From NCBI GenBank assembly GCA_041940425.1, contig JBGTSF010000013.1, positions 1-64,000 on the forward strand: DNA of 64,000 bases, read 5' to 3'. Below the pieces are notes generated by a model. It saw nothing but the letters and a program-made list of their open reading frames with translations, had not been told where the DNA came from and searched no databases. The stretch comes from DATHTS01 sp041940425 (GTDB lineage: Bacteria; Acidobacteriota; Blastocatellia; Pyrinomonadales; Pyrinomonadaceae). This document shows, piece after piece, positions 43,793-50,225 of this stretch. A program made the translations under genes and the position numbers. Each line of letters begins with the position of its first letter. Positions within the stretch are counted from its first letter, which is position 1.

Positions 43793-44887
43793 GTGCTGAA
43801 AGATTCATACGGCAGACAAATCCGGGATTTACGCGTCAGCCTGACCGACCGCTGTAATTTCCGCTGTTTTTACTGTCTGCCGAACGGCGAACCGCCGCTC
43901 GCGCGAAAAGACACGATCCTCACTTTTGAAGAAATCGAACGAATCAGCGAGATTTTCGTCTCCTTGGGAATCGAAAAGATCAGACTTACGGGGGGCGAAC
44001 CGATGCTTCGCCGGAACATCGAGATTTTGATCAAAAAACTTGCAAAACTCAAAGTCCAAAGTCCAAAGTCCAAAGTCCAAAGTCCGTCCGAATCTGTAAT
44101 TTCTAATTTGAAATTTGAAATTTTAGAAAAAGAAAATCCGCAATCCGCAATCCGCAATCCGCAATTGAAAGATTTGGCTCTGACGACCAACGGTTTTTCG
44201 ATTGCGGAAAAAGCCGGAATCCTGAAACAGAAAGGTTTGGACCGCATCACTATTTCGCTCGATTCTCTGAAGAGAGAAAATTTTCAGAAAATTACGGGCG
44301 TTGATAAATTGCAGGAAGTTTTGGATGCCATCGAATCGGCGCAAAAGGCGGGACTGACGCCCGTAAAAATAAACGCCGTCATCGTGCGCGGCTGGAATGA
44401 CGATGAGATCACGGATTTCGCCCGCTTCGCGCGTGAACAAAACGTCTCGATGCGCTTTATCGAATTTATGCCGCTCGATTCCGGTCACGATTGGAGCCGG
44501 GAGCAGGTCGTCGCGGGCAGGGAAATTTTCGAGAAAATAAACAAAGTTTTTCCGCTTCGTCTAAAACAAAAAACGCGCGGCGCGGAAACGGCTTGGAAAT
44601 ACGCCTTTGCCGACGGCGCGGCGGGCGAGATCGGCATCATCGCGCCCGTCACGGAAATGTTCTGCGGCGCGTGTTCAAGGATTCGTCTGACGGCTGACGG
44701 GCAGATTCGCACCTGTCTGTTTTCCGTTAAAGAACATAATCTGCGCGATTGTTTGAGAAGCGGCGCGAACCGCGCCGAGATCGTTCGATTTATCGAATCG
44801 GCAGTAAAGCAGAAAGAGCCGCATCATTTTATCAACGACAAAAATTTCGCGCCCGCCTCGCGTTCGATGAGCTTTATCGGCGGTTAA
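43793..44887 (+). CDS. moaA: GTP 3',8-cyclase MoaA with heptad-encoded insert
   Basis: 364 residues from a GTG start. The radical-SAM motif C21-N-F-R-C25-F-Y-C28, the SAM-binding TGGEPMLRR and the C-terminal FCGACSRIRLTADGQIRTC cluster motif identify MoaA, the first enzyme of molybdopterin synthesis. Residues about 87-124, between KLAKL and DLALTTNG, have no counterpart in normal MoaA and are encoded by three heptad arrays (peptides KVQSPKSKVQSP, SNLKFEI, NPQSAIRNPQ). The frame remains open. Whether the enzyme tolerates the insert is unknown. moaC and moaE are not in the window. Confidence 0.92.
   Translation: MLKDSYGRQIRDLRVSLTDRCNFRCFYCLPNGEPPLARKDTILTFEEIERISEIFVSLGIEKIRLTGGEPMLRRNIEILIKKLAKLKVQSPKSKVQSPSESVISNLKFEILEKENPQSAIRNPQLKDLALTTNGFSIAEKAGILKQKGLDRITISLDSLKRENFQKITGVDKLQEVLDAIESAQKAGLTPVKINAVIVRGWNDDEITDFARFAREQNVSMRFIEFMPLDSGHDWSREQVVAGREIFEKINKVFPLRLKQKTRGAETAWKYAFADGAAGEIGIIAPVTEMFCGACSRIRLTADGQIRTCLFSVKEHNLRDCLRSGANRAEIVRFIESAVKQKEPHHFINDKNFAPASRSMSFIGG
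44051..44165 (+). repeat. Three in-frame heptad arrays inside moaA
   Basis: AAAGTCC occurs five times in tandem (44051-44085), then AATCTGT, AATTTCT, AATTTGA, AATTTGA, AATTTTA (44091-44125), then AATCCGC four times (44135-44162). All are in the same orientation and in frame. Because 7 is not divisible by 3, each array cycles through all three frames, giving 7-residue peptide periods. Confidence 0.95.
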
Positions 44888-44891
44888 GGAA

Positions 44892-45530
44892 ATGAAAAAA
44901 TTCAAGGAACTATGCGAAGACCTTTCGGTTGCCGGTTACGAATTTTACCGGCGCGGCTGGGTCCTGGGGACGAGCGGAAATTTCAGCGCGAAGGTTTCGG
45001 AAAATCCTCTGCAAATCTGCATCACGGCGAGCGGCAACGACAAGGGCGCATTGGACGAAACGCATTTTCTCGAAATTGACGATAACGCCGACGTTATGCA
45101 GGGCTTCGGCTCGCCTTCGGCGGAGACGATGCTGCATCTGACGATCTATCGAATGATGAAAAACGTCGGTTCGATCCTGCATACGCATTCGGTTTGGGGA
45201 ACGATCCTTTCGGACGTTTTTTACAAGGACGGCGCGATCGAGATCGAAGGCTACGAAATGCTCAAAGGGCTTTCGGGCGTAAAAACGCACGAACACCGCG
45301 AACTCGTCCCCGTCATCGAAAACTCGCAGGATTACATCGCGCTCTCGCACGTCATCGAAAACGTGATTCGGGAAAATCCGGCGATTCACGGCATTTATTT
45401 AAGACGGCACGGGCTTTACACTTGGGGAAAGGATATTGCCGAAGCCAGACGGCATATTGAGATTTTCGAATTTTTGTTTGAGGTTATAGGGAGAATGCAG
45501 GAGACAGAAGACAGGAGACAGAAAGGTTGA
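44892..45530 (+). CDS. mtnB: Methylthioribulose-1-phosphate dehydratase MtnB
   Basis: 212 residues of the class II aldolase/adducin fold. Zinc ligands are H97 and H99 (ILHTHS) plus a later His (RRHGL), and E78 (PSAETMLH) is the likely acid-base residue. GTSGNFSAK binds the substrate phosphate. MtnB dehydrates methylthioribulose-1-phosphate in methionine salvage. It starts 4 nt after moaA. The last 11 residues (MQETEDRRQKG) are encoded mostly by the left arm of the following repeat element, so the C-terminus was altered by it. Confidence 0.9.
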   Translation: MKKFKELCEDLSVAGYEFYRRGWVLGTSGNFSAKVSENPLQICITASGNDKGALDETHFLEIDDNADVMQGFGSPSAETMLHLTIYRMMKNVGSILHTHSVWGTILSDVFYKDGAIEIEGYEMLKGLSGVKTHEHRELVPVIENSQDYIALSHVIENVIRENPAIHGIYLRRHGLYTWGKDIAEARRHIEIFEFLFEVIGRMQETEDRRQKG

Positions 45531-45931
45531 CTGCTAAAACATTTCAAGATTTGATAGTTTGGCAGAAAGCGCATCAACTTGTGTTGAACACTTATCGTTT
45601 CAGCGATAGCTTTCCGCAAAAAGAAATTTATAGTCTTACTTCTCAGCTAAGACGCGCTTCGATTTCTATTCCGGCAAATATAGCAGAAGGCTTCAAGAAA
45701 AGCGGAGATGCGGACAAAGCGAGGTTCCTGAATATTGCTCAAGGTTCTCTCGAAGAAGTTCGGTATTATTTGATCTTGGCAGAAGATTTAGGCTACGGAA
45801 GAACAGAAAATTTGAAGAGTCAACTTGATGAAGTCGGCAGACTGCTTTTCGCATACCGAAAAGCGATAATTTTAAAGTTCAAATAAATATTGCTTTCTTA
45901 TTCTGTTTTCTGTCTCCTGTTTTCTGTATTC
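45493..45931. mobile_element. Heptad inverted-repeat element carrying a second four-helix-bundle gene
   Basis: The left arm (45493-45526: CAGGAGA, CAGAAGA, CAGGAGA, CAGAAAG) and the right arm (45899-45931: TTTTCTG, TCTCCTG, TTTTCTG units) are inverted complements, with about 85 percent matching. The single gene between them (45527-45886) starts right at the left arm. The element sits between mtnB, whose 3' end it overlaps, and mtnD, whose ATG begins 9 nt after the right arm. Same architecture as 20955-21439 with an unrelated heptad. Confidence 0.75.
45527..45886 (+). CDS. Four-helix-bundle protein (23S rRNA intervening-sequence protein family), second type
   Basis: 119 residues from a TTG that overlaps the mtnB TGA by 3 nt, suggesting coupled translation. 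FQDLIVWQKAHQLVLNTY, LTSQLRRASISIPANIAEGF and LNIAQGSLEEVRYYLILAED are hallmarks of the four-helix-bundle/23S IVP family. It differs clearly in sequence from the protein at 20998 (SIPANIAEG against SPGAQYSEA), so the two genes are not recent copies of each other. Probably binds nucleic acid; function unproven. Confidence 0.9.
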   Translation: MTAKTFQDLIVWQKAHQLVLNTYRFSDSFPQKEIYSLTSQLRRASISIPANIAEGFKKSGDADKARFLNIAQGSLEEVRYYLILAEDLGYGRTENLKSQLDEVGRLLFAYRKAIILKFK

Positions 45932-45940
45932 TTATAAACT

Positions 45941-46459
45941 ATGGCAGAAGTAATAATTCCAGATAGAAATTTAGTATTAAATAATACGGACGAAATCAAA
46001 GATCATCTTGCGTCAATCGGCATTGATTACGAGCGTTGGGAAAACGCGAAAAATATTTCGTCCGATGCTTCCGCCGAAGAAATACTCGAAGCGTATCGGG
46101 AAGAGATCGAAAAATTAAAAGCGAAAGGCGGTTATCAAACGGCGGACGTGATAGACATCAAACCCGATACGCCGAATCTCGAACCGATGCTCGAAAAATT
46201 TCGTCCCGAACACTGGCACGACGAGGACGAGGTGCGTTTTATCGTCAAAGGCTGCGGCATTTTCCACATCGCGCCGGACGGTGGCGACGTAACGGCGGTC
46301 AAAATGACGGCGGGCGATCTGATCCGCGTGCCGCGCGGCACACGGCATTGGTTCGATCTGGACGAAACGCGCACCGTTCGCGCGATTCGTTTGTTTCAAG
46401 ACACGAGCGGTTGGACACCGCATTACACGGAAAGCGGACGCGAGAAAAAATATTTTTAG
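45941..46459 (+). CDS. mtnD: Acireductone dioxygenase MtnD
   Basis: 172 residues of the cupin fold with the metal ligands H91, H93, E97 (EHWHDEDE) and H136 (GTRHWF). It oxidises acireductone to the methionine precursor keto acid (Fe form) in methionine salvage. The N-terminus contains the conserved IGIDYERWEN. It is flanked by repeats on both sides: an element carrying a four-helix gene upstream and a heptad hairpin whose arm includes its TAG stop codon. Confidence 0.95.
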   Translation: MAEVIIPDRNLVLNNTDEIKDHLASIGIDYERWENAKNISSDASAEEILEAYREEIEKLKAKGGYQTADVIDIKPDTPNLEPMLEKFRPEHWHDEDEVRFIVKGCGIFHIAPDGGDVTAVKMTAGDLIRVPRGTRHWFDLDETRTVRAIRLFQDTSGWTPHYTESGREKKYF

Positions 46460-46525
46460 TGCTAAGTGCTAAGTGCTGAGTGCTGAAAGAAAAAACTTAG
46501 CACTCAGCACTTAGCACTTAGCACT
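46458..46525. repeat. Heptad inverted repeat filling the mtnD-mtnC junction
   Basis: The left arm (46458-46486) is AGTGCTA, AGTGCTA, AGTGCTG, AGTGCTG, A. The right arm (46497-46525) is its inverted complement, 28 of 29 positions matching, around a 10-nt loop. It begins in the mtnD stop codon and ends 1 nt before the mtnC ATG, so there is no room for a ribosome site outside the hairpin. Confidence 0.95.
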
Positions 46526-46526
46526 T

Positions 46527-47231
46527 ATGAAGGTGATTTTGCTCGACATCGAAGGCACGACCACGCCGATTGATTTTGTTCACAAAACGCTTTTTCCATT
46601 TGCGAAGGAAAAGATCGGCGGGTTTGTCGCGGAAAATTTTGACGAAATAAAATCGGAAATCGCGCAACTTAAAACCGAATACAAAAATGATTTTTCCGAA
46701 CAGATTTACGGCAGGGATTTTCGGGAAGACGCGCCCGAAACGGTTGCCGAGTATCTGAAGTTTCTGATCGAGATTGACCGCAAATCAACTCCTTTAAAAT
46801 CAATTCAAGGCAAAATCTGGCAGAAGGGTTACGAGTCGGGCGAACTCGAAAGCGTGGTGTTCGCGGATGTTCCGCGAGCGTTTGAAAAATGGAAAGCGGA
46901 GGAAAAGCAAATCGCGGTTTATTCTTCGGGAAGCGTTCTCGCGCAAAAACTGATTTTTAAATATTCGAATTTCGGCGATCTGACCGGATTTATTTCCGGT
47001 TATTTCGATACGCACACCGGGCATAAACGGGAAACGGAAAGCTATGTCAAAATCGCTCACGCGCTAAATCATCCGCCGAAACGAATCGCTTTTGTTTCCG
47101 ATGTGACTGCCGAACTCGACGCGGCGAAAACTGCGGGATGCGAAACTTTTCTTTCGATTCGGGAAGGAAACGCGCAAGTTGAAGATCAAAGAAAACACAA
47201 AGCGATTCATAGTTTTGATGAAATTTTGTAA
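46527..47231 (+). CDS. mtnC: Enolase-phosphatase MtnC (E1)
   Basis: 234 residues of the HAD family: D7-I-E9-G-T-T-T holds the nucleophile and acid/base, SSGSVLAQKL is motif II and FVSDVTAELDAA motif IV. It enolises and dephosphorylates the 2,3-diketo intermediate to acireductone, the substrate of MtnD encoded just upstream. The ATG lies directly behind the heptad hairpin, so translation may depend on unfolding by ribosomes coming from mtnD or may start inefficiently. Confidence 0.95.
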   Translation: MKVILLDIEGTTTPIDFVHKTLFPFAKEKIGGFVAENFDEIKSEIAQLKTEYKNDFSEQIYGRDFREDAPETVAEYLKFLIEIDRKSTPLKSIQGKIWQKGYESGELESVVFADVPRAFEKWKAEEKQIAVYSSGSVLAQKLIFKYSNFGDLTGFISGYFDTHTGHKRETESYVKIAHALNHPPKRIAFVSDVTAELDAAKTAGCETFLSIREGNAQVEDQRKHKAIHSFDEIL

Positions 47232-47246
47232 AATAATAAAAAAGAA

Positions 47247-47325
47247 TTTGCCCGCGAAATACGCGAAATGACGCGAAAATTTTTAAATAGTTCTTTTAGC
47301 GTATTTCGCGTATTTCGCGGGCAAA
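47247..47325. repeat. Inverted repeat with CGCGAAATA units
   Basis: A perfect 23-bp inverted repeat (47247-47269 with 47303-47325) encloses a 33-nt loop. Units are CGCGAAATA, CGCGAAATGA, CGCGAAAAT, a period of 9-10. It separates mtnC and msrA. A run of A's follows instead of T's, so it is not a normal rightward terminator. Confidence 0.9.
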
Positions 47326-47367
47326 AAAATCGAAATAAAATTTTGAACAAAGGGAATTAATAAATTT

Positions 47368-47916
47368 ATGAGTGAAAATAATTTGGAAACGGCGACCTTG
47401 GCGGGCGGTTGTTTTTGGTGTACGGAAGCGGTTTTCGATGCGGTCGAAGGCGTAAAAGATGTCGTTTCCGGCTATTCCGGCGGACACAAGGAAAATCCGA
47501 CTTATCAAGAAGTTTGCAGTGAAACGACCGGACACGCCGAAGCCGTGCGGGTAAAATTCGATCCGCAGGAAATTTCATACAAGGAAATCTTAGAAATATT
47601 TTTCGGCACGCACGACCCGACGACTTTGAACCGTCAGGGCAACGATGTCGGCACGTCGTATCGGTCAGCGGTTTTTTATCATACACCGGAACAAAAACAG
47701 ACCGCCGAAGAAGTCGTCAAAGAACTCACCGACGAAGACGTTTTCGACGGAAAGCCGATCGTTACGGAAATCACCGAGTTTACAAATTTTTATCCGGCGG
47801 AAGATTATCACCAGAATTATTTCGCCAACAACCCGAACCAGCCGTATTGTGCGGCGGTCGTCGCGCCGAAGGTCGGAAAATTCCGGCAGAAATTCGCGCA
47901 TCGTTTGAAGGCTTAA
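47368..47916 (+). CDS. msrA: Peptide methionine sulfoxide reductase MsrA
   Basis: 182 residues with the catalytic G14-C15-F-W-C18 motif, the GYSGGHKENPTYQEVCS signature and YHQNYFANNP near the C-terminus. It reduces methionine-S-sulfoxide in proteins and protects against oxidants. No signal peptide, so cytosolic. Its position after the methionine-salvage genes gives a loose thematic link. The repeat upstream separates it from mtnC. Confidence 0.96.
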   Translation: MSENNLETATLAGGCFWCTEAVFDAVEGVKDVVSGYSGGHKENPTYQEVCSETTGHAEAVRVKFDPQEISYKEILEIFFGTHDPTTLNRQGNDVGTSYRSAVFYHTPEQKQTAEEVVKELTDEDVFDGKPIVTEITEFTNFYPAEDYHQNYFANNPNQPYCAAVVAPKVGKFRQKFAHRLKA

Positions 47917-47991
47917 TGCGGAAACCTTTTTATAAATGGCGCGTAAAAGTTCATATCAATTCTTTTCAATTCGATTCAAAGGAGAATGTAT

Positions 47992-48984
47992 ATGCGATTT
48001 TTACGCGCTTTTTTGTTTGTTTTTACCGCTTTCCTGTTCGTCTTTTCAAACCAGATTCATTCCCAGACGGCTCAAAAATATCTACTCGTTCTAAATAAAA
48101 ACGAAGCGTCTCTGACAATTCTCGATCCGAACGATTTAAAAATTTTGGGAAAAGTTACGGTCGGCGATTCGCCGCACGAAGTCGTCACATCGGCGGACGG
48201 CAAGACGGCGTTTGTCGCCAATTACGGCGCGCAGACGCCGGGAAGTTCGTTTTCTGTAATTGATCTCGCGTCAAAGAAAGAAGTGCGGAGAGTTGATCTT
48301 TCGCCCCTGATGCGACCGCACGGGATTCAGGAGATCGGCGGAAAGATTTATTTTACCGCCGAGACAAACCGCGCCATCGCGCGTTTCGATCCCGCGACGA
48401 ACAAAGTTGACTGGCTGATGGGAACGGGACAGAACGCTTCGCATATGATCGCCGGTTCGCCGGATCAAAAGCGTTTTTACACGGCGAACATCGGTTCGGA
48501 TTCGGTAACGATGTTCGAGTTTCAAAACATTCCGCCCGCCGCATCGCAGATCACACAGATTCCGGTCGGCAAACAGCCCGAAGCGATTGACCTTTCGCCC
48601 GACGGGAAAGAAGTCTGGATAGGTTTGAATCAGGAAGGCGCGATCGAGATCGTTGACACGGCGGCGAAAAAATCTTCCGGCAAGATCCAGCTCGGCGGGC
48701 GACCGTATCGCGTAAAATTTACGCCCGACGGACGGCAGGTTTACGCGACGGTTTTAAATACGAAGGAAATCGTCGTCATTGACGCGGCGACTAAAAAAGA
48801 ACAAAAGCGTTTGAAGCTAGAAAGCACACCGCTCGGCATCGTGTTTTCAAAAGACGGAAAATTCGCTTTTGTCACGGCGGTGCAGAGCGATTTTGTTTTG
48901 AAAATCGATCTGGAAAAAATGGAAGTAACGGCAAAAGCCGAAACCGGACAAGTGCCGGACGGCGTGGCGCTAGCCGGAATGTAG
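47992..48984 (+). CDS. Exported YVTN-type beta-propeller protein
   Basis: 330 residues from the ATG at 47992, placed 7 nt after AAAGGAG; an earlier ATG (47986) is too close to it. A signal peptide (to IHSQ) is followed by YVTN-like blades such as VTSADGKTAFVANYG, LSPDGKEVWIGLNQ and FTPDGRQVYATVL. Such seven-bladed propellers act as periplasmic binding or scaffold proteins. Role unknown. Confidence 0.82.
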   Translation: MRFLRAFLFVFTAFLFVFSNQIHSQTAQKYLLVLNKNEASLTILDPNDLKILGKVTVGDSPHEVVTSADGKTAFVANYGAQTPGSSFSVIDLASKKEVRRVDLSPLMRPHGIQEIGGKIYFTAETNRAIARFDPATNKVDWLMGTGQNASHMIAGSPDQKRFYTANIGSDSVTMFEFQNIPPAASQITQIPVGKQPEAIDLSPDGKEVWIGLNQEGAIEIVDTAAKKSSGKIQLGGRPYRVKFTPDGRQVYATVLNTKEIVVIDAATKKEQKRLKLESTPLGIVFSKDGKFAFVTAVQSDFVLKIDLEKMEVTAKAETGQVPDGVALAGM

Positions 48985-48986
48985 TT

Positions 48987-49020
48987 CAGCGGCAGTCGGC
49001 AGCGGCGGTAGGCAGTAAGT
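48987..49020. repeat. Orphan heptad arm, GGCAGTA type
   Basis: CGGCAGT, CGGCAGC, GGCGGTA, GGCAGTA follow within 3 nt of the propeller gene's stop codon. The composition matches the arms at 14428 and 43628. No inverted partner before the terminator at 49043. Confidence 0.7.
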
Positions 49021-49042
49021 CCCGCATTATATTTGCCGAAAG

Positions 49043-49089
49043 AAAAAAAACACGGCGGTTTCTAATAATCTAACCGCCGTGTTTTTTTT
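49043..49089. terminator. Bidirectional rho-independent terminator
   Basis: A perfect 18-bp stem (49043-49060 with 49072-49089), A-rich on the left and T-rich on the right around a CACGGCGG core. It lies between convergent genes and can end both transcripts. Confidence 0.93.
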
Positions 49090-49103
49090 TCGCGATTTTC
49101 AAA

Positions 49104-50210
49104 CTACCTGACGAACGAATTGGGAACGGGCATGTCGGACGACAGTCCGAACTGCTGGATCAGCACGCCCGAAGTCGAGCCTTGAATAAACCACGTCGCG
49201 TTTGACGGACGGAAAACGGCGGCATCAATTCGCCCGTCGCCGTCGTAATCGCCCGGCACGGAGATGTCGCCGTTCGAGCCGAACGGGAAGGCATAGAAGC
49301 TCAAATCTTCGCTTCTCAAAATAAACCACTGCGCCGTCGAAGGCTTGTAAACGGCAATATCCGATCTGCCGTCGCCCGTGTAATCGCCCGGAACGGCTTT
49401 GTCCCCGCTTGCGCCGAACTGGACGGCAAACAGTCCCGCCGTGCTTCTCTGCATCCACCATTCCGCGCCCGATGCGCCGTTCGGTCGGAAAATAGCTATG
49501 TCGGCTTTTGAATCGCCGTCGAAATCCGACGGAACGGGCAGATCGGATGAATTCCCGAATTGTTGGATCGTCACGCCGCCGTCAGTCGAGCGCAGAATGA
49601 ACCAGGTCGCGTTAGACGGGCGAAAGACCGCCGCGTCCGCTTTCGAATCGCCGTCGAAATCAGCCGGCACGGAAATGTCGCCCGACGCGCCGAACGGGAA
49701 AGCGTAAAAGGAACTGTCCTCGCTCCGAAGGACAAACCATTGTCCGGTCGAAGGTCGAAAGACGGCGATGTCGTATTTGCCGTCACCGGTAAAATCAGCC
49801 GGCACGATAATGTCGGAAGATTGACCGAACTGTGCGGCAAAGACCTGATTGTCACTGCTTCTCTGATACCACCATTCGGCGGGCGCGGGACGAAAGATGC
49901 CGACATCGGTTTTGCGGTCGCCGTCAAAATCAAACGGCGCGCGCCGCGGATTGACGACCTGATTCGTGCCGCCGCCCCAGAAACCCGAAATGACGGAAAA
50001 TGAGCCGCCGGTGCTGTTTGTTCCGGCGACCGATTCGCCGATCGTGCCTTTTAAGCTGAACGCGCCGCCCGACGATTCGCCGCCGCCCGCCGCGATGACG
50101 CTCTTTTTGATCTCGAACTGCCCGCCCGTCTGAGCGAAAAAAGTGGGAGCGAGGAGGGAAGCGAACAGAATAAAAAACGCGTAATTGAAATTTGATTTAA
50201 GCCGGTTCAT
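49104..50210 (-). CDS. Secreted FG-GAP/VCBS-repeat protein
   Basis: 368 residues with a signal peptide (to FFAQ), a Gly-rich region and about seven repeats of the form DFDGDSKADAAVFRPSNATW followed by FILRS, each with a DxDGDxxxD calcium loop. The repeats probably form a beta-propeller like integrin alpha FG-GAP units and are known in surface-exposed and adhesive bacterial proteins. Start chosen with AAAGGAGA upstream. It lies 15 nt downstream of the S74 protein gene, so both are likely in one transcript. Confidence 0.85.
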   Translation of the reverse strand: MNRLKSNFNYAFFILFASLLAPTFFAQTGGQFEIKKSVIAAGGGESSGGAFSLKGTIGESVAGTNSTGGSFSVISGFWGGGTNQVVNPRRAPFDFDGDRKTDVGIFRPAPAEWWYQRSSDNQVFAAQFGQSSDIIVPADFTGDGKYDIAVFRPSTGQWFVLRSEDSSFYAFPFGASGDISVPADFDGDSKADAAVFRPSNATWFILRSTDGGVTIQQFGNSSDLPVPSDFDGDSKADIAIFRPNGASGAEWWMQRSTAGLFAVQFGASGDKAVPGDYTGDGRSDIAVYKPSTAQWFILRSEDLSFYAFPFGSNGDISVPGDYDGDGRIDAAVFRPSNATWFIQGSTSGVLIQQFGLSSDMPVPNSFVR

Positions 50211-50225
50211 CGTAATTTCTCCTTT

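Noticed and set aside
44051..44165. Tandem units in moaA taken as a CRISPR-like array
   Set aside because: Units are 7 nt and directly adjacent with no unique spacers; no cas gene is present.
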